NCBI RefSeq assembly: GCF_007993815.1
Contig: NZ_VJWE01000018.1
Coordinates: forward strand, 1 to 64,000
From: Acidovorax delafieldii
GTDB taxonomy: Bacteria > Pseudomonadota > Gammaproteobacteria > Burkholderiales > Burkholderiaceae_C
DNA: 64,000 nt
Direction of reading: 5' to 3'
Shown in pieces: positions 16,751 through 25,707 of the stretch; position 1 is the first letter of the stretch; each line of letters begins with the position of its first letter. The notes below the pieces were generated by a model. It saw only the letters and a program-made list of their open reading frames with translations. It was not told where the DNA came from and searched no databases. Position numbers and translations under genes: made by a program.

Positions 16751-19087
16751 ATGCTGACCATCGCCCACCTGCGCCGCCGCCGACGCCGCCTGGAATGGGC
16801 GCTGCTGGCCTGCGCGCTGATGGCGCTGGTGGCCTGGCTCAGCACCGCGGATAGTCTGAGCCGCGTCAACCACCTGGTGCAGGATGCAGGCATGCGACTG
16901 GTCTCGCGGCCCGCACACCCCGACATCGTGATCGTGGCCATCGACGACGCCAGCATTGCCGCCATCGGCCGCTGGCCCTGGCGCCGGGCGCTGCATGCCG
17001 AGCTGATCTCGCGCCTCACCGCCCAGAACCCCCGTGCCATCGGCATGGACGTGCTGTTCAACGAAGCCGACCTGGACTATCCCGAGGACGACGTGCTGCT
17101 CACCGACGCCATCCGGCGCAGCGCCCGTGTGGTGCTGCCCGTGCTGCGACGCGGCTATGGCCCGGTCAGCAACCAGACCGACCTGCCCTGGCCCGCCTTT
17201 GCCGAGGCCGCCGCAGGCCTGGGCCATGTGCATGTGGCGCCCGACAGCGATGGCGTGGTGCGCAGCCTGTACCTGCAGGAAGGCCCGGCAGCCGCCCCCT
17301 GGCACCACTTCAGCATGGCGCTGCAGTGCGTGGCAGACCGTCAATCTGTGGCCGCCTGCGCGCCCTCGCCTGCCAGCGCATCGGATACCAGCCCCTGGCA
17401 ACGCAATGACCCCACGCTCATCGCCTACGCCGCCGGGCCATCGCCCTTCACCACCTACTCCTACATTGATGTGCTGCGTGGCCAGGTGCCAGCCGGAGCA
17501 CTGGAGGGCAAGTACGTGCTGGTCGGCGCTGCAGCCTCGGGTCTGGGCGACATGTTTGCCACGCCCGTCAGCCAGCAGTCGCGCCTGATGCCGGGCGTGG
17601 AGGTGGTTGCCCATGTGCTGGATGCCCGCCTGGCCGGCGAACACATCGTGCGCGCACCGCAGGCCTTGAACATCGCCTTCAACCTGGTGCCTGTGGCCTG
17701 TGCGCTGGTGGCCTTGCTGCTCATCGGCCCCCTGGCCGCCTTGCTGACCAGCGCCGGGCTGGCCCTGGCCACCTTGCTGCTGAGCATGGCCCTGCCCTGG
17801 TGGGCAGGTCTGCAGTTCGCTCCGGCCGCCGCCTTGCTGGGCCTGGCGCTGGCCTACCCGCTGTGGAGCTGGCGGCGCCTGAGCGCGGCTGCGCACTTTC
17901 TGCGGCTGGAGATGGAGAACCTGCAGCGCCAAGGCCTGGCCATGCGGTTGCGTAGACGGCCCGGAGACTCCGCCGACTTTCTGGAACGCCGCATCAACGC
18001 CGTGGAGCGCGCATCCCGCCAGCTGCGTGACCTGCACCAGTTCGTGAGCGAGAGCCTGCAGCAGTTGCCCTCACCCACCATCGTCTGCGCCCCCGACGGT
18101 GAAATCCTGCTGGCCAACCAGGCGGCCCGCCAACACCTGGGTGGGCCCGCCCAGCCCTCCTTGCAGGGCCTGTCCGTGGTGGACCTGCTGGCCGACCTGG
18201 TGCAGACAGGGACTCAAGAGCCGATCGTTACCCAGGCAGCCTTGCACCATGCTGTCTTGCCAGAACAGACCGAGGGCACCGACGCCCGGGGCCGCAGTCT
18301 GCTGGTGCAGTGCAAGCCTTTCACCAACCTGGCCAATGCAGGCTGGCTGCTGACTCTGGTGGACCTGACCGAGATGCGCCGTGCGCTGCAACAACGCGAC
18401 CAGGCGATGCACTTCATCTCGCACGACATCCGCGCGCCCAACGCGTCCATCCTGACGCTGCTGGAGATGCAGCGTGCCTACCCCGGCCGCCTGTCGGACC
18501 AGGAGTTGCTGGAGCGCATCGAACGTTATGCACAGGCTTCGCTGGGCATGGCCGAAAGTTTTGTGCAACTGGCCAGCGCGCAGACGCAGGAATACCGCAT
18601 GGCGCCGCTGGACCTGGCTGCCCTGCTCTCTGAAACCACCGACGACCTCTGGACCCTGGCCCGCGACCGCAACGTGGACGTGCGCACGGTGTCCACCCCA
18701 GACACTGCGCCCTGCCTGGGCGACCGCGCCCTGCTGTCCCGCGCGCTGACCAACGTGATCCACAACGCCATCAAGTTCAGCCCCGATGGCGGCACGGTGC
18801 AGTGCGCCATCGTGGCGCGGGGTACGCACTGGGTGGTGTCGGTACGGGACCAGGGCCCGGGCATTGCCCCCGAGCAGCAAGGCCGCCTGTTCACGCCCTA
18901 CCAGCGGTTGCACGACCACAGCCACCCGGCCATAGCAGGGGTCGGCCTGGGCCTGGCACTGGTGCAGACCGTCGTGCTGCGCCACGGCGGGGCGCTGGAG
19001 GTGGACAGCGACCTAGGGCGGGGGGCCGAGTTCCGGCTGGTGCTGCCGCAGCGGCTGGATGCGCCGCCGGACGACGACGAGCAATAG
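16751..19087 (+). CDS. CHASE2-domain sensor histidine kinase
   Basis: A 778-residue kinase. Basic N-terminus (RRRRRR) and TM1 at about 15-35; periplasmic CHASE2 at about 50-320 (HPDIVIVAIDDASIAAIG, AIGMDVLFNEADLD, GKYVLVGAAASGLGDMFATP); three TM helices at about 320-400; a PAS-like region at about 430-535; a HisKA box FISHDIRAPNASILTLLE with an unusual APN after HDIR; and HATPase with NVIHNAIKFS, DQGPGIAP and GVGLGLALV. Its CHASE2 part resembles that of the cyclase at 10509-12518. The stop abuts the convergent mnmH stop with no gap. The cognate regulator is likely the OmpR-type gene at 14132. Confidence 0.92.
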   Translation: MLTIAHLRRRRRRLEWALLACALMALVAWLSTADSLSRVNHLVQDAGMRLVSRPAHPDIVIVAIDDASIAAIGRWPWRRALHAELISRLTAQNPRAIGMDVLFNEADLDYPEDDVLLTDAIRRSARVVLPVLRRGYGPVSNQTDLPWPAFAEAAAGLGHVHVAPDSDGVVRSLYLQEGPAAAPWHHFSMALQCVADRQSVAACAPSPASASDTSPWQRNDPTLIAYAAGPSPFTTYSYIDVLRGQVPAGALEGKYVLVGAAASGLGDMFATPVSQQSRLMPGVEVVAHVLDARLAGEHIVRAPQALNIAFNLVPVACALVALLLIGPLAALLTSAGLALATLLLSMALPWWAGLQFAPAAALLGLALAYPLWSWRRLSAAAHFLRLEMENLQRQGLAMRLRRRPGDSADFLERRINAVERASRQLRDLHQFVSESLQQLPSPTIVCAPDGEILLANQAARQHLGGPAQPSLQGLSVVDLLADLVQTGTQEPIVTQAALHHAVLPEQTEGTDARGRSLLVQCKPFTNLANAGWLLTLVDLTEMRRALQQRDQAMHFISHDIRAPNASILTLLEMQRAYPGRLSDQELLERIERYAQASLGMAESFVQLASAQTQEYRMAPLDLAALLSETTDDLWTLARDRNVDVRTVSTPDTAPCLGDRALLSRALTNVIHNAIKFSPDGGTVQCAIVARGTHWVVSVRDQGPGIAPEQQGRLFTPYQRLHDHSHPAIAGVGLGLALVQTVVLRHGGALEVDSDLGRGAEFRLVLPQRLDAPPDDDEQ

Positions 19088-20194
19088 CTAGCGGCGAGGG
19101 GCTGACTGCGACTGCAGAAAATCGAGCACCGCCCGGTGGTCGCCCTGGAAAACGATGCGATCAGCCCGGCTTTGCCGCTGGTAGGCATACATCGGGTCGT
19201 AATAGTCGCGCATGAGTGCAGCAATCCAGCCGCGGTGCAGCGACAGGTCACCCTGATTGCGTTGCTGTACCAGCGCTGCCTGCATCGACCCACGAAGCGC
19301 CTGGTAGCGGTCGCCCCCAAGGCGCTTGGCGAGTTTGCCCAGGCTGTCGAGCAGCCGCGCTGCAAACAGGTTGAGACCCGCTACCTCGCCATGGAAGGCC
19401 ACAAAATCTGCGCACTGCTGCCACACATAGTCGCGCAAGATGCGCTCCACACGGGCATCGAAAGCGTCCTCCAGGCAGACGATGGGCACCTGCTCCAGCC
19501 GCTGCCGCAGCTCCAGGGGCACCGAGCAGCTGCCCACATGGCGCCCCTCGTCCTCCAGCACAAAAGTCGCATGGCCCCGTGCTCGTTTCTTCAGCACGTC
19601 GATGGCCAGCCGGTTCTCAAAATCGATCTGCGTCGGCTGGCCGCTCACGCGCTGGCCAAAACTGGAGCCACGGTGGTTGGCATGGCCTTCCAGGTCCAAG
19701 CCGTTGGCCAGCTGCGCAATCACCTCGGTCTTGCCGGTGCCGGTCAGGCCACTGAGCACCACAAACCCACACTCCGCCGCCGCAGCCTGCGTGGTGCCGA
19801 TGAGGAAACCCCGCATGGCCTTGTAGCCCCCCACCACGCGGGGGTAGTCCATGCCCGCTTCGTTCAGCAACCATTGCTGCACGATCTGCGAGCGCAGCCC
19901 GCCACGAAAGCAATACAGCACGCCTTGTGGATGCGCTTGCGCAAACTGCGCCCACGCCTCAATGCGCTGGCGCTTGATGCCGCCAGACACCAGCTGGTGC
20001 CCCAGCGCAATCGCGGCCTCCTGGCCCTTGTGCTTGTAGCAGGTGCCCACCTGCTGGCGCTCGCCATCGTCCATCAGGGGAAGGTTGGCAACCCCAGGAA
20101 ACGCGCCCTGCCCAAACTCCACCGGCGCGCGCACATCCATCATGGGCACATCGTTCAGGAAGATGTGCCGGTAGTCCGTCAGGTTGTCGGGCAT
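19088..20194 (-). CDS. mnmH: tRNA 2-selenouridine synthase
   Basis: A 368-residue enzyme (also called SelU/YbbB) that converts 2-thiouridine to 2-selenouridine at the tRNA wobble base through a geranylated intermediate, using selenophosphate. The N-terminal rhodanese domain has its catalytic Cys in [10 protein letters not shown] (C95); a P-loop GLTGTGKT lies at 149-156. The start at 20194 ([10 protein letters not shown]) overlaps the end of selD by 16 bp, so the two are translationally coupled and the selenium donor is made next door. Confidence 0.95.
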   Translation of the reverse strand: MPDNLTDYRHIFLNDVPMMDVRAPVEFGQGAFPGVANLPLMDDGERQQVGTCYKHKGQEAAIALGHQLVSGGIKRQRIEAWAQFAQAHPQGVLYCFRGGLRSQIVQQWLLNEAGMDYPRVVGGYKAMRGFLIGTTQAAAAECGFVVLSGLTGTGKTEVIAQLANGLDLEGHANHRGSSFGQRVSGQPTQIDFENRLAIDVLKKRARGHATFVLEDEGRHVGSCSVPLELRQRLEQVPIVCLEDAFDARVERILRDYVWQQCADFVAFHGEVAGLNLFAARLLDSLGKLAKRLGGDRYQALRGSMQAALVQQRNQGDLSLHRGWIAALMRDYYDPMYAYQRQSRADRIVFQGDHRAVLDFLQSQSAPRR

Positions 20195-21246
20195 GAGCGC
20201 AACTCGACGGCAAAGGCCTGTCGCGGGGTGAGCTGGCCGATGGGCTGCAGCGCCAGGCCCAGTTCCGCGGCCACCTGCAGGAACTCGGCCTCGCCCTCCG
20301 GACTCACGGCCACCAGCAGCCCCCCACTGGTCTGGGGGTCGCACAGCAGGTGCTTTTGCACCTCCGTCAGGGGCGCAATCTTGGCGCCATAACTGTCAAA
20401 GTTGCGCACCGTGCCGCCGGGCACACAGCCCTGATCCATGTAGTAGTCCACCCCCTCCAGGCGGGGCACGGCTGCGTAGTCAATCACGGCGCTCAAGCCG
20501 CTGCCCTCGGCCATCTCGACCAGGTGCCCCAACAGGCCGAAGCCGGTCACATCCGTCATCGCTTGCACGCCGGCCAGCCGGCCGAATCGGCTCCCTGGCC
20601 GGTTGAGCGTGCACATCAGGTCGCGCGCCACGCCCACATCCTCGGGCCGCAGCTTGGCCTTTTTTTCTGCGGTGGTCAGGATGCCGATTCCGAGGGGCTT
20701 GGTCAGATACAGCCGGCAACCCGCCGTGGCCGTGTCGTTGCGTTTGAGATGGCGCTTTTCGACGATGCCCGTCACCGCCAGACCGAAAATGGGCTCCGGC
20801 GCATCGATGGAGTGACCGCCTGCCAGGGGAATGCCTGCTGCGTCGCACACCGCACGCCCCCCGCGCACCACCTCACGCGCCACCTCGGGCGGCAGCACAT
20901 TCACCGGCCACCCCAAGATGGCAATGGCCATCAGCGGATCGGCACCCATGGCGTAGATGTCGCTGATCGCATTGGTGGCAGCAATGCGCCCGAAGTCGTA
21001 CGGGTCATCCACGATGGGCATGAAGAAATCGGTGGTGGACACCACGCCGCGCTCGGCATCCAGGGCATACACCGCCGCATCGTCCCGCGAGGTGTTGCCC
21101 ACCCAGAGCCGGGGGTCCAGGTGCTGCGCTCCACTGCCCGCCAGGATCACGTCCAGCACCTTGGGGCTAATCTTGCAGCCACAGCCCGCGCCGTGGCTGT
21201 ACTGGGTCAGGCGGATGGGGGATGTTGTCAGGGTCTCAGGAAGCAT
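20179..21246 (-). CDS. selD: Selenide, water dikinase (selenophosphate synthase)
   Basis: A 355-residue enzyme that makes selenophosphate from selenide and ATP. The glycine-rich active segment [10 protein letters not shown] (C22, C24, K25) carries Cys, not selenocysteine. AIR-synthase-like ATP-binding motifs follow ([51 protein letters not shown]). The start at 21246 (MLPETLTTS) lies downstream of an upstream open extension. No selA/selB is seen here; with mnmH as partner, the visible use is tRNA selenation. Last core gene before the island boundary. Confidence 0.96.
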   Translation of the reverse strand: MLPETLTTSPIRLTQYSHGAGCGCKISPKVLDVILAGSGAQHLDPRLWVGNTSRDDAAVYALDAERGVVSTTDFFMPIVDDPYDFGRIAATNAISDIYAMGADPLMAIAILGWPVNVLPPEVAREVVRGGRAVCDAAGIPLAGGHSIDAPEPIFGLAVTGIVEKRHLKRNDTATAGCRLYLTKPLGIGILTTAEKKAKLRPEDVGVARDLMCTLNRPGSRFGRLAGVQAMTDVTGFGLLGHLVEMAEGSGLSAVIDYAAVPRLEGVDYYMDQGCVPGGTVRNFDSYGAKIAPLTEVQKHLLCDPQTSGGLLVAVSPEGEAEFLQVAAELGLALQPIGQLTPRQAFAVELRSCPTT

Positions 21247-21450
21247 GCGAGGTTCTTTCGTGGCGTCACGCGCGGGGCGCGCTACCCGTATTCTGGCGCT
21301 GCGCGGAACGCGGCCATGCATTGCAACGAATACCCTACCCCTCCTGCGCCCGCACAGCGATACGAACACCATGGCGAATCTGCGAGCCGCTTCACCTGGG
21401 ACATCCGAAGCGGGCCAGCGAGCCGCCTGAGTTGTTCCAACGGACCCAAA

Positions 21451-21492
21451 GAAAAAGGCCCTGTGCTATTAATTAGATAGCTACAGGGCCTT
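21451..21492 (-). terminator. Rho-independent terminator at the island edge, minus strand
   Basis: On the minus strand AAGGCCCTGT and ACAGGGCCTT form a perfect 10-bp stem, extended by GCTAT/ATAGC, and TTTTTC follows. It begins five bases after the CCA of the tRNA-Ser-like fragment, as expected for the native terminator of that tRNA gene. The inner loop resembles the repeat at 6944. The rest of 21247-21450 shows nothing I recognise apart from the region upstream of selD. Confidence 0.8.
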
Positions 21493-21497
21493 GATGC

Positions 21498-21511
21498 TGG
21501 CGGAGAGGGTG
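21498..21511 (-). other. Attachment-site core: 3' end of a tRNA-Ser gene
   Basis: Read on the minus strand the bases are CACCCTCTCCGCCA, identical to the usual 3' acceptor end of bacterial tRNA-Ser genes including encoded CCA. No T-arm or anticodon arm precedes it, so the tRNA body is absent here. Together with the terminator on one side and a P4-type integrase 155 bp away on the other, this is best read as the displaced att half left by integration into a tRNA-Ser gene. The reconstituted tRNA should lie at the far end of the island, outside the window. Confidence 0.65.
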
Positions 21512-21665
21512 TCTGCCTGATTGAGATTCAATGATACCCAATGACATCTAAAGATTTTCTGCAAGTCATTGTTTTATATAGGCAATTATCTAAAACGATC
21601 TAAAATCATCCAACAACAGCAATTGCTTGATGGCATACTGGATGGCATACCGGAACGTAACTCCA

Positions 21666-22895
21666 ATGGCCACCATTACCGATACCAAAGCCAGGAACAT
21701 CAAACCCTCTGACACGGCCATTCCCCATGGAAGCGTCACCGGTTTGGCTCTACATCCTTCCAACGTGAAGGGCCACGGAAAGTGGGTCCTCCGATACGTA
21801 AGCCCCGTTTCTGGCAAACGTCGAAACGCGGGTTTGGGTTGTTATCCAGAGATCAGCATCGCTGAGGTAGGCAAGCGTGCGACTGCCATGCGCATTGAAC
21901 TAGCAGAGGGCAAGGATCCTCTCGAAGAAAAGGCAAAGCTTGCAGACAAGCCCAAAATTCCTACATTCAAAGAGGCTGCTTTGGATCTGCACAGTGACCT
22001 TCTTCCTGGCTGGAAGAACCCAAAGCATGGCCGACAATGGATCAACACCTTAGAGGAGTACGTTTTCCCAAGGCTTGGAGGGAAATTTCTTCATGAAATC
22101 CAACCAGGTGATGTCGCAGAGGTCCTGAAACCCATCTGGCTCACAAAGGCAGAAACAGCAAGCCGGGTCAAACAGCGCATTCATGCTGTGATTGCCTGGG
22201 GCTGGGCCCACGGATACTGCCAATCGAACCCTGTTGACGTGGTTGGACACCTGCTCGCGCAGCAGCCAGGCAAGGCTGTACGAACTCAGCATCATCCCGC
22301 TATGCCATGGCGCGAGATTCCGAAGTTTGTGCAGGAACACCTCTGGCAAAGTACTCGACCAGAGGTGACGCGCACAATGCTTGAGTTTGTGATCTTGACG
22401 GCCAGTCGCTCAGGGGAAGCACGAGGAATGCGCTGGAGCGAGCTTGATCTGAAGAACAAAGTATGGACGATTCCTGCGGAGCGAATGAAGGCAAAGCTTC
22501 CCCATCGCATTCCCCTCTCCCCACGTGCAATGACGTTAATTGAAAGGCAGAAGGGTCAACATGAGAACCTTGTCTTTCCGTCGATTCGCGATCGGGTTGA
22601 GCTCTCGGATATGGCTCTGACTTCACTACTTCGAAAGCTGAAAGCACGGAGCGACACGCCAGGAAGAGTCGCGACTACCCATGGGTTTCGGTCCAGTTTT
22701 CGGGATTGGTGCAGCGAGATGGGCTACTCACGAGATCTGGCCGAGCGGTCCTTGGCCCACACCATCAAAGATAAAGTCGAAGCGGCCTACCATCGCACCG
22801 ATTTGTTGGAACAACGACGAGAGGTTATGAATGCTTGGGCAGCATTCGTATCTGGCAAGCTGTCTTTAGGAATTGCATCAGAAAGCCCGATTTGA
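21666..22895 (+). CDS. P4-type tyrosine recombinase (island integrase)
   Basis: A 409-residue integrase starting MATITDTKARNIKPSD; in-frame ATGs upstream at 21627 and 21645 are alternatives. The N-terminal DUF4102-type arm-binding domain (GLALHPSNVKGHGKWVLRY) and core-binding domain are followed by the catalytic part: Arg in TASRSGEARGMRW, HGFRSSFRDW for HxxR, and YHRTDLLEQRREVM for the nucleophilic Tyr. All key residues are present. It sits at the boundary next to the tRNA-Ser att core and reads into the island. Base composition is visibly less GC-rich than the core genes. It should catalyse integration and excision; no excisionase gene is evident nearby. Confidence 0.93.
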   Translation: MATITDTKARNIKPSDTAIPHGSVTGLALHPSNVKGHGKWVLRYVSPVSGKRRNAGLGCYPEISIAEVGKRATAMRIELAEGKDPLEEKAKLADKPKIPTFKEAALDLHSDLLPGWKNPKHGRQWINTLEEYVFPRLGGKFLHEIQPGDVAEVLKPIWLTKAETASRVKQRIHAVIAWGWAHGYCQSNPVDVVGHLLAQQPGKAVRTQHHPAMPWREIPKFVQEHLWQSTRPEVTRTMLEFVILTASRSGEARGMRWSELDLKNKVWTIPAERMKAKLPHRIPLSPRAMTLIERQKGQHENLVFPSIRDRVELSDMALTSLLRKLKARSDTPGRVATTHGFRSSFRDWCSEMGYSRDLAERSLAHTIKDKVEAAYHRTDLLEQRREVMNAWAAFVSGKLSLGIASESPI

Positions 22896-23306
22896 CAGCG
22901 AATTCGCGAGACATTTTGTCAACTTGAAAATTCTCCCAACCAGCTAGATCCGCCTCATTTTTGCCGGGAGTTCGTGGGAGGTTTGCAGTAAGCGCTCACG
23001 GAGATTCTGAGAAGCCAACGATTGGCCTGAGGGGATATGCGAAGGCGATACCAAAGTTGTGGGGTCAGGTTTAGGCTGGTTGCTGTCGTTCAAACTGAGC
23101 GTTTGAATGTCCGTTAAAGCGGATACCGGACATTGCTAAGTCACCGACCGCCTTGGCGGTGTAATCCCGGGTGAGCAGCTGTTCAGCCGTGACCTCGCCG
23201 TGGACCGATCACTTGCGAAACCTGTCCGCTTGACATGGATTTTGCAGGTGAGCATTCCAGTATAGCTATGATTGCGATCAGCTCCCAATAGCCCGTTATC
23301 TACTTC
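22896..23306. other. Intergenic region, no gene recognised
   Basis: About 410 bp between integrase and the first metal operon. The only structure I see is a short hairpin at 23089-23107 (TTCAAAC, 5-base loop, GTTTGAA). A TTGACA at 23230 has no well-spaced -10 partner. Nothing coding is supported. Confidence 0.5.
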
Positions 23307-23663
23307 ATGCGCCGACTGCTCGCAGTCATCCTGTTGCTCTCCTTCTTCTGCCAGGCCTTCGCAACGGCCCGCCAGACGGCTGCGTTCGACCACGATGGGG
23401 AGTTCCAGGCGATGCATGCTGAAATGCATCTGGAAGGCTCCGCGCACCACCATGACGAACACGGTGTGATGCACCAAGACGACTCTCTGGAGTCGATTCA
23501 GCACATGCTTGCAGAAGCAGGCCCAGGGACCGCAGCACTTTTCCACTTCCCCCAGCTGTCGCTTCCTCTCGACCGCTCGCCCGCACCGGCTGTGACCGCC
23601 GAATCCGTCAGCCCGTCCCCTCATCTGGACGGTTTACGACGACCTCCCCGACTGATTTCCTGA
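23307..23663 (+). CDS. CzcI-like His-rich secreted protein
   Basis: A 118-residue protein beginning MRRLLAVILLLSFFCQAFA, a typical signal peptide, then a His-rich stretch (HAEMHLEGSAHHHDEHG). It is the same kind of small protein as the one at 42325-42684 (shared MRRLxAV start and His cluster), and like it stands in front of an RND efflux operon. CzcI homologues are thought to modulate or bind metal in the periplasm; the role is inferred. The czcC-like gene starts 123 bp downstream. Confidence 0.72.
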   Translation: MRRLLAVILLLSFFCQAFATARQTAAFDHDGEFQAMHAEMHLEGSAHHHDEHGVMHQDDSLESIQHMLAEAGPGTAALFHFPQLSLPLDRSPAPAVTAESVSPSPHLDGLRRPPRLIS

Positions 23664-23785
23664 TCCACCCTTAGCGCCGCGCTTTCCACACGAAAGCGGG
23701 GTTGTTCATCGGTGCGGTACTACTTTGATCAGGCGCTGATGCGTCAACGATCCTGGTTTGCCGCCTTTGATCGGTCAGGAATCAC

Positions 23786-25078
23786 GTGCGTTTTGTTATT
23801 TCCGGGCTTGCGGTGCGTTGTGCCGCAGGCTGTGCTTTGAGCTGCGTCCTCGTTGGCGCTGCGGTTGCGCAGTCCAATACCGCCCCATCGCTTTCAGCCA
23901 CGGCATCGCCCATGGCTCCCACACTGGCACAAGCTGTCGAGGCTGCATGGCAGCGCGCCACGCAGGCAAGAGAAGCCGAAGGTCAGACACAGCGGGCTAC
24001 TGCCGAACGGGTGGCGATCTCCAGCCTGTGGGCGGCCCCCCCTGCAGTGGAGTTTTCCTACCGGGACGACCGCTGGCAAACGTCGGTAGGACGCAGAGAA
24101 GCCGAGGCCGGCCTGGCGTGGCCGCTGTGGTTGCCTGGGCAGCGCAATGCACGCGGCGCTGCTGTGGATGCCGACGTAGAGCTGTCACAGGCTGCCATTC
24201 AAGCGGGGCGCCTGCATTTCGCGGGACTGGTGCGGGAAGCCGCCTGGGGCATTGCCGCGCAAAAGGCCGAGTCCGACCTGGCGGACGCCCAAGTGCGATC
24301 TCTGCACGAGATCTCCGACGACGTACGGCGCCGTGTCAAAGCGGGTGATCTGGCCCACGCGGATGCGCTTGCCGCTCAATCCGAAGCTCTGGCGGCGCAA
24401 TCTGCACAGTTGGCGGCACGCCAGCGTCTGAGCGCCAGCCAGTCTCAATGGATGACCCTGACGGGCATAGCCATAGCGCCTGACCTCACGTCTGTCTCGG
24501 TTTCTGATGGCGCTGCAGTTTCACCGGGCGAGGCGCACTTCGCCGTTGAAACCCACCCTGATGCGCGTGTTGCTGCACTGACGGTTGAGCGCGCTCGCAA
24601 GCGGCTGGACGTGGTGGCCGCCACTCGGCGCGACCCTCCAGAGCTCTTGCTGCGGATCCGACAAGACACCCCCGGGCGGGGTGAGTCGGCTCAAAACAGC
24701 ATCGGCGTCGGCGTGCGCATTCCCCTGGGCACAGCGAGCCGCAACCAACCGCTGCAAGCTGCCGCACTGAGTGAGCTGGATGTAGCGCTGACCACGAAAC
24801 AGCGAACTGAGGAGCGGCTGGCTGCTGATGCAGCGATGGCGCAGGCTGCGGTGCACACGGCCGAGCAGCAACTGGAGGCGGAGCGCCAGCGCTCGGCACT
24901 CCTGCGGGAGCGTGCCATGCTCATTGAACGGTCTTTCAAAGCCGGAGAAACACCGCTGCCGGAGTTGTTGCGCGCGCTCGCTGCAGCTACCCAGGCCGAC
25001 ACCAGCTTCGCGCGCCAGCAAGTGGCTCTAGGCCTGGCCCGCGCCCGCCTCCAGCAATCTCTCGGAATCCTTCCATGA
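23786..25078 (+). CDS. TolC-family outer-membrane factor (CzcC type)
   Basis: A 430-residue outer-membrane channel protein with GTG start (MRFVISGLAV), a signal peptide ending around VGAAVAQ, and two long helical repeats rich in Ala, Gln and Glu (AVEAAWQRATQAREAEGQTQ; AQAAVHTAEQQLEAERQRS) as in TolC/CzcC. It lacks a lipobox. Its ATGA stop/start overlaps the next gene by 4 bp. It is the exit duct for the RND pump encoded downstream. Confidence 0.86.
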   Translation: MRFVISGLAVRCAAGCALSCVLVGAAVAQSNTAPSLSATASPMAPTLAQAVEAAWQRATQAREAEGQTQRATAERVAISSLWAAPPAVEFSYRDDRWQTSVGRREAEAGLAWPLWLPGQRNARGAAVDADVELSQAAIQAGRLHFAGLVREAAWGIAAQKAESDLADAQVRSLHEISDDVRRRVKAGDLAHADALAAQSEALAAQSAQLAARQRLSASQSQWMTLTGIAIAPDLTSVSVSDGAAVSPGEAHFAVETHPDARVAALTVERARKRLDVVAATRRDPPELLLRIRQDTPGRGESAQNSIGVGVRIPLGTASRNQPLQAAALSELDVALTTKQRTEERLAADAAMAQAAVHTAEQQLEAERQRSALLRERAMLIERSFKAGETPLPELLRALAAATQADTSFARQQVALGLARARLQQSLGILP

Positions 25079-25707
25079 ATCTCTTGAATCTATTCCCCTC
25101 TCGTTCCCGCCTCTCATTGCTGGGGGCAGTCTTTGCCGTGCTGGTGCTTGCCGGTACACCCAGCTATGCCGCGCCAGGCGCGCACGGTCCCAATGGTGAG
25201 CACCTGGATGCCCCCGCTCAAGCAGGTGCCAACAGCGGCCCCGTGCCTAGTTTTGAAGCGCGCTCGGAAGCCTTCGAGCTGGTGGGCCGACTGCAGGGCG
25301 GAGAGTTGTCCATCCTGATCAACCGCTTTGCAACCAACGAACCTGTGCTCAACGCCACGGTCGAAGTGGAGACGGGTAATCTCAAGGCGCCTGCCAAGTT
25401 CCACGCGGACATGGGGGACTACGCGATCGACGATGCAAACATGCTCAAGGCCCTGGCTGCGCCCGGTGACCATCCCATGGTGGTCACCGTACTGGCGGGC
25501 AATGACTCCGACCTTCTGGACGGCACCCTCACGGTCGCGGGCGCCGTGCTCGATGACCATGGCCACTCCCACGACGACGGTCACGCCCATGGGCCCTCCC
25601 GAACGGTCTGGCTGGCTCTGGCCTTGGTCGTCTTGGCGGCGGTCGGTTGGTTCTTTGGTCGCACGCCAAAGGCTGCAGGTACGTCCTCCAAAGGAGGTGC
25701 GCTGTGA
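25075..25707 (+). CDS. Membrane-anchored periplasmic protein of the RND operon, unknown family
   Basis: A 210-residue protein. After a signal peptide (...GTPSYAAP) comes [12 protein letters not shown], also present in the adaptor encoded next. The middle part (SEAFELVGRLQGGELSILIN...VEVETGNLKAPAKF) resembles the extra beta domain that large CzcB adaptors carry at their N-terminus. A His/Asp patch (DDHGHSHDDGHAHG) and a C-terminal TM (about 180-198) follow. It overlaps the TolC gene by 4 bp and the adaptor by 4 bp. I suggest a separate metal-capturing subunit of the efflux complex; this is inference. Confidence 0.75.
   Translation: MNLLNLFPSRSRLSLLGAVFAVLVLAGTPSYAAPGAHGPNGEHLDAPAQAGANSGPVPSFEARSEAFELVGRLQGGELSILINRFATNEPVLNATVEVETGNLKAPAKFHADMGDYAIDDANMLKALAAPGDHPMVVTVLAGNDSDLLDGTLTVAGAVLDDHGHSHDDGHAHGPSRTVWLALALVVLAAVGWFFGRTPKAAGTSSKGGAL

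Noticed and set aside
15427-18037. Two long minus-strand frames opposite the LysM-FecR and CHASE2 kinase genes
   Set aside because: Antisense shadows without signal peptide, domain or ribosome site.
23230-23266. Promoter TTGACA ... TATAGC before the first metal operon
   Set aside because: Spacing of 25 bp is too long for a sigma-70 or MerR promoter.
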